A DNA stretch of 64,000 nucleotides, from NCBI GenBank assembly GCA_023412475.1, contig JAEYNR010000006.1:186001-250000 (forward strand), in the 5' to 3' direction. This stretch comes from Fibrobacterota bacterium. GTDB lineage: Bacteria > Fibrobacterota > Chitinivibrionia > Chitinivibrionales > Chitinispirillaceae. This document shows, piece after piece, positions 47,730 through 55,962 of this stretch (position 1 is the stretch's first letter; each line of letters begins with the position of its first letter). The notes under the pieces are model-generated. The model worked only from the letters and a program-made list of their open reading frames with translations. It ran no database searches and was not told the origin of the DNA. The translations under genes and the position numbers were made by a program.

Positions 47730-48632
47730 ATGTTAAAGAAATCACCATGGGTAATTCATTACGACGCCTCCAGCTGTAATGGCTGCGATATTGAAGTGTT
47801 AGCCTGTCTTATGCCTACCTTTGATGTAGAGCGGCTTGGAATAATCAACGTTGGAAATCCCAAGCATGCAGACATATTTCTGGTTACCGGTTCGGTAAAC
47901 GAAGCTAATAAAGAGATTATTCAAAACATATACAATCAAATGCCAGACCCCAAAGTCGTTGTCGCCATAGGTATATGTGCCTGTACCGGAGGTATCTTTG
48001 CAGAATGTTACAATGTCTCGGGTGGAGTAGATAATATTTTGCCTGTAGATGTGTATGTTCCCGGTTGTGCTGCACGCCCCGAAGCTATTATTGAAGGTGT
48101 TGCCAAAGGATTGGAAATCCTTGAAGAGAAGAGAAAGAAACTTCACTGTATGTCAAAGGGACTTGAAGAATTGACCATCACTCAAGCAGATCCCTCTGAA
48201 GTAGCTGAAATTCTATATGTGCAACATCTTGCATTTCAAAGTGAAGCTGAAATCTACAATGATTTTTCCCTCTCACCGCTGCGTCAAACAATGGATGAAA
48301 TTAAAGAAGATTTCAAAAACCGAACATTCTTTAAAGCTGTAATGAATTATACAATTGTAGGCATTGCGCGTTCCCGGATGGAAGGAAATGTCTGCTATAT
48401 CGGTCGTCTCGCAGTTAACCCGGTGTATCAAAACATGGGAATCGGAAAAAAACTTCTCCAGGCAGTAGAATACCACTTCAACACTGCCGACTTGTTCCAG
48501 GTGTACACCAGTCATCGGAGCAAACGTAATATCTATATTTTTGAACGCCAGGGATACACCTGGTTCAAAAAGGAGAGGGTCTCGGAACGCAGGGAACGTA
48601 TATACTTTCAAAAGAAAAATATGAAGGATTGA
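47730..48632 (+). CDS. echC: Ech hydrogenase small subunit fused to a GNAT acetyltransferase domain
   Basis: ATG 47730 is chosen: it lies 2 bases after echB, and homology begins at MLKKSPWVIHYDASSCNGCD. Residues 1-135 are a complete NuoB/EchC-type small subunit with the proximal [4Fe-4S] ligands Cys16, Cys19, Cys83 and Cys113 (SCNGCD, GICACTGG, VPGCAARP). Residues about 145-300 form a GNAT domain: LTITQADPSEVAEIL at the start, and the acetyl-CoA loop RLAVNPVYQNMGIGKKLL near residue 226. EchC is normally about 150 residues, so the second domain doubles it. There is no stop, frameshift or start signal between the domains. The target of acetylation is unknown; a hydrogenase subunit is one possibility (inference). 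Confidence 0.93.
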   Translation: MLKKSPWVIHYDASSCNGCDIEVLACLMPTFDVERLGIINVGNPKHADIFLVTGSVNEANKEIIQNIYNQMPDPKVVVAIGICACTGGIFAECYNVSGGVDNILPVDVYVPGCAARPEAIIEGVAKGLEILEEKRKKLHCMSKGLEELTITQADPSEVAEILYVQHLAFQSEAEIYNDFSLSPLRQTMDEIKEDFKNRTFFKAVMNYTIVGIARSRMEGNVCYIGRLAVNPVYQNMGIGKKLLQAVEYHFNTADLFQVYTSHRSKRNIYIFERQGYTWFKKERVSERRERIYFQKKNMKD

Positions 48633-48635
48633 TTT

Positions 48636-48995
48636 ATGATTAACCAACATAATCTGATCACGATCAATGCCGATGAATTAGTATCACAAGTAGAGAAACT
48701 TAAAAATTCCGGTCATCGCCTGATACAGATTTGCTGTGCAAAGATCGCAGATATCATTGAGGTTAACTACTCTTTTGATATTAACTACTCATTCTCAAAT
48801 CTACGTGTCATATTACCATCAAGCGGGCCTCGCATTGACAGTGTCAGCGCAGTTTATCTTCAGGCGCTCCTTTATGAGAACGAAATGCACGATCTCTTTG
48901 GGGTCGAGGTGAAAAATATGGCTATCGATTACAAAGGTACGTTTTACCGTACTTCAATCAAGACTCCTTTTAATCCACCGACTGACAAGGCGTAA
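48636..48995 (+). CDS. echD: Ech hydrogenase subunit D (NuoC-like)
   Basis: A 119-residue hydrophilic subunit corresponding to the 30-kDa NuoC family. The YENEMHDLFGVEV segment near residue 90 is the conserved mark, followed by the IDYKGTFYRT end. An AAGGA Shine-Dalgarno precedes the ATG within the last codons of echC. It is one of the six standard Ech subunits, and separate echD and echE genes are the usual Ech arrangement. Only 1 base separates it from echE. Confidence 0.9.
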   Translation: MINQHNLITINADELVSQVEKLKNSGHRLIQICCAKIADIIEVNYSFDINYSFSNLRVILPSSGPRIDSVSAVYLQALLYENEMHDLFGVEVKNMAIDYKGTFYRTSIKTPFNPPTDKA

Positions 48996-48996
48996 T

Positions 48997-50082
48997 ATGG
49001 AAGTTAAAAAGCGTACAATTATTCCCTTTGGTCCTCAACATCCGGTACTCCCGGAACCGATACATCTTGACCTTGTTTTAGAAGATGAAAAGGTTGTTGA
49101 AGCTATTCCATCAATCGGATTCATTCACCGCGGATTGGAAAAGCTTGTTGAGAAAAAAGATTTTATAGAATATGTTTACGTTGCTGAAAGAATCTGCGGA
49201 ATCTGCAGCTTTATTCATGGCATGACATACTGTATTGCCGTTGAAGAGATAATGAAGCTTGATGTTCCTCAACGAGCCCACTTTTTAAGAGTTATATGGA
49301 GTGAACTGTCACGGATACACAGTCACCTGCTATGGCTTGGCCTGATGGCAGATGCCTTCGGATTTGAATCTTTATTCATGCAAAGCTGGCGCATTCGCGA
49401 AAGAATCCTTGATATCATAGAAGAAACAACCGGTGGCCGCGTAATTTTCGGTTCTTCAAAAGTAGGTGGAGTCAGACGAGATATTTCCAGAGAGAAAATG
49501 CAGGGAATCGTACGGCGGCTTAAAGCGTATGAGAAAGAGATTAAAGAACTTACAAATGTATTTATCAGAGATGCCTCAGTTAAGCACCGCCTCTGCGGCG
49601 TTGGTATCGTTTCAAAAGAGGATGCTTATGCATTAGGAGCTGTAGGTCCAACAGCGCGTGGCAGTGGAGTCGTTTCTGATATGAGAAAGCTTGGTTATGC
49701 TGCATATAAAGAGATCGATTTTGAACCTATTGTCGAAAGTGCCGGAGATAGTTATGCACGTTGCCTGGTTCGAATGAAGGAGATCTTTCAATCGATCGAT
49801 ATTATTGCGCAGGCTACGGAAAAGATGGTTGATGGGCCAATTGACATTAAAGTAACCGGGACTCCCAACGGGGAATATTTCGCTCGTTCCGAGCAACCGC
49901 GCGGTGAGGCCGTCTATTATATAAAAGCTAATGGGACTAAATTTCTCGATCGTGTTCGTGTTCGTACACCAACCTTTGCAAACATTGCACCACTTCTTAA
50001 AATAATCCCAGGGGCAAGCCTGGCCGATGTACCAGTGTTGGTCTTAACTATCGATCCTTGTATCAGTTGTACAGAGAGATAA
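48997..50082 (+). CDS. echE: Ech hydrogenase large (catalytic) subunit
   Basis: The [NiFe] active-site subunit, 361 residues. The N-terminal nickel-binding pair is Cys67/Cys70 (RICGICSFIHG). The C-terminal pair is Cys355/Cys358 in DPCISCTER, and the protein ends right there. It therefore lacks the C-terminal extension that a maturation endopeptidase removes in most [NiFe] hydrogenases, and no such protease is encoded nearby. Other NuoD/HycE-type segments are GPQHPVLPEP near residue 12 and VGGVRRDI near residue 157. This fits group 4 (Ech) enzymes. Its four cysteines are intact, so it should be active, not merely a Nuo-like relative. Confidence 0.96.
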   Translation: MEVKKRTIIPFGPQHPVLPEPIHLDLVLEDEKVVEAIPSIGFIHRGLEKLVEKKDFIEYVYVAERICGICSFIHGMTYCIAVEEIMKLDVPQRAHFLRVIWSELSRIHSHLLWLGLMADAFGFESLFMQSWRIRERILDIIEETTGGRVIFGSSKVGGVRRDISREKMQGIVRRLKAYEKEIKELTNVFIRDASVKHRLCGVGIVSKEDAYALGAVGPTARGSGVVSDMRKLGYAAYKEIDFEPIVESAGDSYARCLVRMKEIFQSIDIIAQATEKMVDGPIDIKVTGTPNGEYFARSEQPRGEAVYYIKANGTKFLDRVRVRTPTFANIAPLLKIIPGASLADVPVLVLTIDPCISCTER

Positions 50083-50084
50083 TC

Positions 50085-50420
50085 ATGCATTTTTTTGTAA
50101 TGTTAAAGACGCTATTCAAAAATCTTTTTTCAAAACCTGCCACAGTAAAGTTTCCTTTCGAACCACGTGAGTATCCAGCGGGTTCGCGTGGTCAGATCGC
50201 AATTGACACTTCAACATGTATTTTCTGCGGCCTTTGCCAGCGCAAATGCCCTACAGCCGCAATAACAGTGGTACGAGCTGAAAAAAACTGGTCCATAAAA
50301 AGGATGCAATGTATCAGTTGTGGGGCCTGTGTTGATGCCTGTCCGAAAGATTCACTTAAGCTCGACACAAAATATTACACCCCGGATGTAACTAAAAGAG
50401 AGGACACCTACAATGCATGA
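50085..50420 (+). CDS. echF: Ech hydrogenase ferredoxin-like subunit
   Basis: A 111-residue 2x[4Fe-4S] protein that passes electrons from soluble ferredoxin to the small subunit. Both clusters are complete: CIFCGLCQRKCP and CISCGACVDACP. ATG 50085, 2 bases after echE, is preferred over an in-frame ATG inside echE. The N-terminal 25 residues are an amphipathic helix-like stretch, as in NuoI/HycF proteins. Its stop overlaps the hypA start by 8 bases, so the structural genes and maturation genes are coupled. Confidence 0.94.
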   Translation: MHFFVMLKTLFKNLFSKPATVKFPFEPREYPAGSRGQIAIDTSTCIFCGLCQRKCPTAAITVVRAEKNWSIKRMQCISCGACVDACPKDSLKLDTKYYTPDVTKREDTYNA

Positions 50421-50745
50421 GAATCATGCGGTTCAAAACCTTGTTAATCAGGCTATTGAAAAAGCAGGTACAAAAAGAGTCACTAAAGTCTGTTTCGGTC
50501 TTGGTGAACTGGTAGGATTTGATGATGAATCTATCAGCCTCTATTTCGAACAGATGACATCAGGTACCCTGCTTGAAGGTGCTGAAATTGAAATTAAGCA
50601 TTACCTGCCGAAACTTCAATGCAAAGATTGTTCTGTTGTCTTTGAAGATCCTGATCGAAAATTCATCTGTCCCGCCTGCACAAGTACATCACTAACTCTT
50701 CAGAGTGGCAAAGAGTTTTTTCTCGAAAGTATTGAGACGGAATAA
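50413..50745 (+). CDS. hypA: Hydrogenase nickel insertion protein HypA
   Basis: A 110-residue metallochaperone delivering nickel to the large subunit. The N-terminal MHE (His2, nickel ligand) and the zinc-finger pairs CKDC and CPAC are present. FGLGELVGFDDESISLYFE is the conserved middle. HypB, its GTPase partner, is not in this window. The overlap with echF and the position after echE suggest service to this hydrogenase. Confidence 0.95.
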   Translation: MHENHAVQNLVNQAIEKAGTKRVTKVCFGLGELVGFDDESISLYFEQMTSGTLLEGAEIEIKHYLPKLQCKDCSVVFEDPDRKFICPACTSTSLTLQSGKEFFLESIETE

Positions 50746-50781
50746 TTGAACAGTTTTTGTTCAGAGATGTAAGGTTCCACC

Positions 50782-52077
50782 ATGTGTTATGCTCTCCCTG
50801 GCAGAATTAAATCTATCGAAGGCAAGCATGTCATTGTCGAATACTATGGTGAAGAGAAAAAAGCAATAAATGAACTCAGAAATCTCGAAATTGGTGATTT
50901 CGTTTATGCACAGGGTGGCTATGTCATCGAGAAAATCACACCGGTTGAAGCTAACAATATCCTTGAGACGTGGAAAGATCTGTTTTTTGAACTGAAAGAA
51001 ATTGATGCATCCACTGCTTCGATCAACTTCAGCGAATTTCCCGACTCACACAAAAAATCGATTCTTCAGTCTGCTCTTGAAGGTACTGCGCTCGCCGACT
51101 CCGAAATCCTCGAACTACTGAATATGTCAGGTGACCATAATGTGGAACTGCTCTATCAGACCGCAAACCACCTTCGTCAGAGATATCATGACAACTCCTG
51201 TTGTGTACATGGAATAATTGAACTCTCGAATATTTGCAAAAACAGTTGTTCTTATTGCGGAATTTCGACACACAACAACTCGGTCACACGGTATCGCATG
51301 AATATGGAAGAAATCATGGCCGCTGTAAAGCAGACGGCTGTCGATTACGGGTTCAAATCTCTGGTACTGCAAAGCGGTGAAGGTGCTTATTCTATTGAAG
51401 AACTTGTCGAGATCGTAAAAACAATTAAAGAACATTATCCGTCTCTTATCTGTATAAGCTTCGGTGAGGTTGGCCCTCAAGGGTTGAAAGCATTATACGA
51501 TGCCGGAGCCCGCGCTATCCTGATGCGTTTCGAGACCTCCAATCCTGAACTTTATAAAAAAGTCTGCCCCGGTAGAAGTCTCGAAAAAAGGATCAGCGAA
51601 CTTCGTGAAGCATACAGGCTTGGGTATCTTGTGACAACCGGCAGCCTTATCGGTATTCCAGGACAGAGCGCTGAAGATATCCTCAACGATATTAAACTTG
51701 CATCTGAGCTGCATACGGAAATGATGAGCTTCGGGCCTTTCATCTCTCATCCGGAAACGCCACTACGGCAGATCCCGTCAGTTGATGAAGAAACAATGCT
51801 CAAAGTCATTTCAATTGCCAGAATTATTGCTCATCATGATGCAAAGGTTCTTGTCACAACCGCATTCGAAACTATCAGTGCTAATGCGCGCATCAAAGGT
51901 CTTAAGGCCGGGGCAAGTTCGGTTATGCTCAATGCGACTCCTCTGTCATATCGCAAATTATATTCGCTCTATCCCAACCGCGCACATGACTTTGAGACAA
52001 TCCCACAACAGATTGAAGACACTATAAATCTGCTCATGATGCTTGGTCGTGCCCCTACTGACTTGTCGGTTAAATAA
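50782..52077 (+). CDS. HypC-HydE-like radical SAM fusion protein
   Basis: A 431-residue protein with two parts. Residues 1-72 are a complete HypC chaperone: it starts MCYALPGRI with the essential Cys2, and continues with NELRNLEIGDFVYAQGGYVI. Residues about 73-431 are a radical SAM enzyme of the HydE/biotin-synthase type with the CxxxCxxC cluster at Cys152, Cys156 and Cys159 (NICKNSCSYCG). Further marks are SLVLQSGEG, MRFETSNPELYKKVCPG, SLIGIPGQS and MSFGPFISHPETPL. HypC works with HypD to build the Fe(CN)2CO unit of [NiFe] enzymes, while HydE belongs to [FeFe] H-cluster assembly. Having both in one chain, in an Ech operon, is unusual. An AAGG Shine-Dalgarno lies upstream. The radical SAM substrate is unknown. 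Confidence 0.88.
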   Translation: MCYALPGRIKSIEGKHVIVEYYGEEKKAINELRNLEIGDFVYAQGGYVIEKITPVEANNILETWKDLFFELKEIDASTASINFSEFPDSHKKSILQSALEGTALADSEILELLNMSGDHNVELLYQTANHLRQRYHDNSCCVHGIIELSNICKNSCSYCGISTHNNSVTRYRMNMEEIMAAVKQTAVDYGFKSLVLQSGEGAYSIEELVEIVKTIKEHYPSLICISFGEVGPQGLKALYDAGARAILMRFETSNPELYKKVCPGRSLEKRISELREAYRLGYLVTTGSLIGIPGQSAEDILNDIKLASELHTEMMSFGPFISHPETPLRQIPSVDEETMLKVISIARIIAHHDAKVLVTTAFETISANARIKGLKAGASSVMLNATPLSYRKLYSLYPNRAHDFETIPQQIEDTINLLMMLGRAPTDLSVK

Positions 52078-52094
52078 ATACCTGAAGACGGTTG

Positions 52095-52180
52095 CCCGTG
52101 ATTGAGCGAATTTTCGAGCATTGCGCAAGTTAAAAGTGGCTCATTGCACAATCAGTGTGGGCCGAACCGTGTTTCAAAGG
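52095..52180 (+). mobile_element. Short relic of the IS91-like element (copy D)
   Basis: ATTGAGCGAATT and the following 40 bases (IERIFEHC when translated, then a stop) match relics A to C, but the tail is lost. It lies just after the hydrogenase operon. Confidence 0.5.
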
Positions 52181-52192
52181 CCTAAAAATCCT

Positions 52193-53432
52193 CTACCATT
52201 TTACTCCCAGTTTTACCTTTTCTATGTAATTGTTATTGTCCATGTCTTTACATTTTACAACAGCCAGGTAAGTACCTGTCCCAACATTCCTTCCGTTCTG
52301 GTTTTTCCCATCCCAGATAAATCCGTAGTTAGTCGATGTGGTGGCTCTCTTGAGTTTTGCAACACTGATCATCCGGTTGCCGATTGCATCGTAGATAGCT
52401 GCTATGCCGTAAGAGCCATCTGTCTGCTGCGCCAGTGACTTTATCGAGTAGACAGCCACAAGCATTCCAATCTGGCTAGTTCCTATTATATTTGCAAAGC
52501 GTTCCCGGACCTGAGGCGAAAGCGATGCAAGTGAGCCTCGGGTGAGTGGATTTTGATAAACAGTAATTCTTATATCGTTTATTCCGGCAATCTCAACCGG
52601 GACCTTCCTTGAAACAGAGGTTCCAGGCGGCACATTGCCCGCATAATCGGAACTTCCGGTGACAAACTGCATTTTGTCCTTATAGGGTGTGATTTCAAGC
52701 GATTTCCGGAGATACAGAGACAAGATTACCTCTTTTCACTGGTTCGCTGAGAGTTATAAGGAGCGTATCGGAATATCTCATTCTGCTTGGGTGTAGAACT
52801 GTTTTTTTAAGCACCGGTCCTATGCCATCTCTTGCTTTTTCTCCGGAAAGGTCAATGAATTCAGCTGCCTCCCCATTCTCAATTGTCTTGAGGCATTCAT
52901 CGTTGGCACGCATGAGCCCGATCCAAAGGGAATCGATATTCATAGCATCATACAACGGCTCCGAACCCGAAGGTTCTTGACGACAGATCGGCTGCGTCAT
53001 CCCCGACAGAGATTATGCCGATTTTGAGGTTGCTTGCATTGGAAAAAATCATATCAAGGTCAGGACCATTCCACCCTGAACTCCATCCTGCATTTACATG
53101 CACAATCACATGAGGGACTGTGTCTGCGCCCCATAAGCTCCTTACATCCTCCCATGTGGTATGGTATGATGTAGTGTTCTGAAGTTCCTTGATATTGGGA
53201 ACTTTCTCAGGATTTAACGCTCTCTTCACAAAGTCAAGGGTTTTCTGTCCGATAGGCAGTGTTGTAAAATCGCACGAACTTACCCCGGGGGCATTGTTCC
53301 AGATGATCGCTATGCGGACAGTGTCCTCATAGTTTTGATGGACCCTGTACAAAGCTTCAGCGAAACTGACATCGACATTGAAAAACATTAAAAATGATAA
53401 AGATATGATAGGGACAAAAAAAACAGGGGCAT
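52193..53432 (-). pseudogene. Exported protein with FlgD-like C-terminal domain, several frameshifts
   Basis: Three consecutive open segments (53388-52948, 53000-52695, 52723-52193) in different frames form one gene of about 410 codons. Joining them at about 52970 and 52710 gives continuous sequence. A further one-base change in the A8 run (53416-53423) would connect ATG 53432 to a good signal peptide (PIISLSFLMFFNVDVSFAEA). The N-terminal part resembles ThuA-like or glutamine-amidotransferase-like surface proteins; this is weak. The C-terminus (YGFIWDGKNQNGRNVGTGTY) is a FlgD-Ig-like domain often found at the end of secreted proteins. Function unknown; no longer expressible in full. Confidence 0.7.
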
Positions 53433-53539
53433 CTCTAAGTATATCAAGATACTGGTTCTCTCACTGGTCTCTCTGATTCAGCTATATTGCAGCAATTCTA
53501 CTTGAACCGCTGAGCCGAGATCAAAATTTTACAACCAGG

Positions 53540-54241
53540 TCATTCTGTGGTCGCCCGCAAACGCAGGGAGCTCTCTGATGCTAAGCAGTAAATTGTACGC
53601 GACAGGGACAATGGATACAAATAATTTATAATATCGAATTGGGGAATTTTCTGGAACAATCCCATAAATGGAAAAAAACCTTTGAAAGCGGTATGCCTGA
53701 AATACATCCTTATCTTCCGTTTTAATTCTCCTGCAGTCAGTTCGCTCACATGAGTTGGATCCGGTTTTTCTTTCGATATCTTACAAAGCAACTGGTATAT
53801 AACATGGTTTGGTGTAGAACAGATAAACACGCCATCTGAAGTGAGACTGTTTTTGATATTTTCCAAAAACTCCTCCTGGTCTTCAATATGTTCGATTATT
53901 TCAAAGGCGATTATAGTATCAAATCTGGTCTTATTTCGTGAAAAAAAATCTTTGTAACCAAGTGGGAAAAAAGTAACATTCTTATCAGACAGTTGCCGCC
54001 TGGCAGAATTGAGCAGTTGTGACGGTTCAGTAACAGTAACTGAAGTAACTCTTTGTGCTACCTGATTATCTGACAAAATGTGGTGAAGCTTATATCCGTC
54101 ACCAGTACCAATATCCAGTACGTTGCCTTTTACACACCGGTAAAGCAGTTTTTTGATTGAATTCACAAACGGATACTTCAGATGTCTTTTAGTAAACACC
54201 TTATCGTAACCTTTATATCTGTCATAAACATCATCGTTCAT
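53540..54241 (-). CDS. Class I SAM-dependent methyltransferase
   Basis: A 233-residue methyltransferase. The SAM-binding motif I is VLDIGTGDGYKL near residue 42, the acidic end of beta 2 is TVTEPS near residue 69, and motif IV/post I is DTIIAFEIIEHIEDQEEFL near residue 110. The layout resembles methyltransferases of O-antigen or quinone type, but the acceptor cannot be told. It is a lone gene between two decayed exported-protein genes, on the minus strand. Confidence 0.9.
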   Translation of the reverse strand: MNDDVYDRYKGYDKVFTKRHLKYPFVNSIKKLLYRCVKGNVLDIGTGDGYKLHHILSDNQVAQRVTSVTVTEPSQLLNSARRQLSDKNVTFFPLGYKDFFSRNKTRFDTIIAFEIIEHIEDQEEFLENIKNSLTSDGVFICSTPNHVIYQLLCKISKEKPDPTHVSELTAGELKRKIRMYFRHTAFKGFFPFMGLFQKIPQFDIINYLYPLSLSRTIYCLASESSLRLRATTE

Positions 54242-55019
54242 GCTTCACCATTTCCATATAATAAGTTTCCGGTTTCACCTGGAATAAAGATTTCAGGTAA
54301 TCCAAGAATATCAGTTCCCAGCACTTGTTTGCTAGGAGCATAACTTTTCACACAAACCAAAGTCCATCGCTCATTATTGTGATTAATTATTTAGATGGAG
54401 AACAAAATAGTATCTTGTTTTCATCTTAGGCAAACATCGTCCTCAAATCGTGGGACCTGTTGGATGTGTGCGTCCATAAACGACCGTGTCGTTTCAATTG
54501 AGAAACATCACCAGTATAGTTTCCACTGGTGATCATTCCTCATAACAGATCGGTTCGCTCGTTTTCAAACCCAGAGATATTTGCCCTTGTCTGCCCATTT
54601 TTAGATGATGAATGCACTATTTTTGGATTTTTGCGCATTTCGGCATTTCTTGAGTTGTGAAGATTATTAAAACTACATAGTAGTTTTTTTTGAAAAATCA
54701 CCAAGTCCCAAATATAACCGCAATCAGAAAGATGACGTGCATCTTTTTCTCTTCAGTCGGGCAGTTTGAAGTTTTAAACGCCGCCTCAAATAACCCAAAT
54801 GCATTCCGAAGCGTTTCGGTGTTCTCACTGGCGGCTATCTTTAATTATTTTGGCAATCCTCAACACATAAATTCTTAGTTTGTACAACGCATTTAACTGC
54901 TTATACCGGCTACTTACAGTAATCCCGCTCATGCAGTAAACCCGACACGTTCTACACTACCGACCACCCTTTTTTCAAGGTAAACCGAGACAACTTTGAT
55001 AATTTGACGGATATACCCG
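54242..55019. other. Long noncoding stretch
   Basis: Almost 780 bases upstream of the methyltransferase with no supported gene. A 62-codon frame at 54690 has no recognised similarity or Shine-Dalgarno. The region may include further eroded parts of the adhesin that becomes recognisable from about 55020. Confidence 0.45.
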
Positions 55020-55728
55020 GAGCATTATCAGGAGTGGGACTACTATTCAACTGGTCCCGTCGGTGGTAAACAATATTTCGCAGGAATTGCTGGTCAACCA
55101 CATTTCTTCAGAGACCCCGAAATTATCAATTGCTACGCCACGTTAAAAATAAGTAACTAATCTACACTTTTCTGCATTTCAGGCGCTAACGCCTCTAAGT
55201 TATCTTTGACAGGTTGCTTCTGGGATACGGCAATGAGCCAAATATATACAGGAATCGAATTGAACTTAAATGAACAATCAGTTATAGGAGAAAGCTCCGA
55301 AAATTTAAAGACAGTTTGGTATTTACAATGCATGATGGGATTTTACGGGTTAATCGGCAAACGAAACTGATGACATCTGGAGCCTCGCAAACGGCTACCC
55401 ATTTCTCAGCTTCTACATACTGAACTCAATTACACTCACCTACCATGCTGGCAATGGAGGGGTTATAAAGGATAACAACCAGCAATCAGTAGCTATTTGA
55501 ATGAACGGGCATCCTGCAGGTGCACAACCCAATAACGAATACGCCTTTGATAGTTGTACTGAGTGCAGAACTGATAATCCTCGCATTTATTGTAATGTCA
55601 CATCAGATTTGGCATGTACTGCTGAATGTGAAACCAGTTCCAGCTTAAAGCTATCACAAGCAACAAACTTTGTTAACAAGCTGAGTTTTATTCTGTTAAT
55701 GGTAAATTACTCTGAGAATTTTCTGTAG
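55020..55728 (+). pseudogene. Decayed GLUG/InlB-repeat surface adhesin
   Basis: Frame 3 from about 55020 reads YYSTGPVGGKQYFAGIAGQP and EIINCYATLKISN, typical GLUG-motif adhesin text, then TAA at 55158. It resumes GANASKLSLTGCFWDTAMS up to TGA 55368. The frame then changes and reads DDIWSLANGYPFLSF and SITLTYHAGNGGVI, the usual junction from GLUG repeats to an InlB B-type repeat. TGA at 55498 interrupts, and NPRIYCNVTSDLACTAECE follows. There are at least three stops or indels within 700 bases and no start, so it is a relic of a large secreted adhesin. Confidence 0.75.
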
Positions 55729-55962
55729 CAGCAGATATGATGGCACTAACAAACTTAGGTGTTGGAAGTGGTGTTTATCTGATATATGATGCTTTTATTG
55801 GAAAATTCATTTTAATTAATTTTATAAATATCAGTTATGCAAATCAGATTGAAAGTGTAATGAGTTGAAACTCAAAAGTGCAGAAGTGCAACTACGCAAT
55901 ACTTATCACGCCTGGGTTTCAGATGCACACGGCTAAAATTCTGAGGACAACCGCGAATATGA

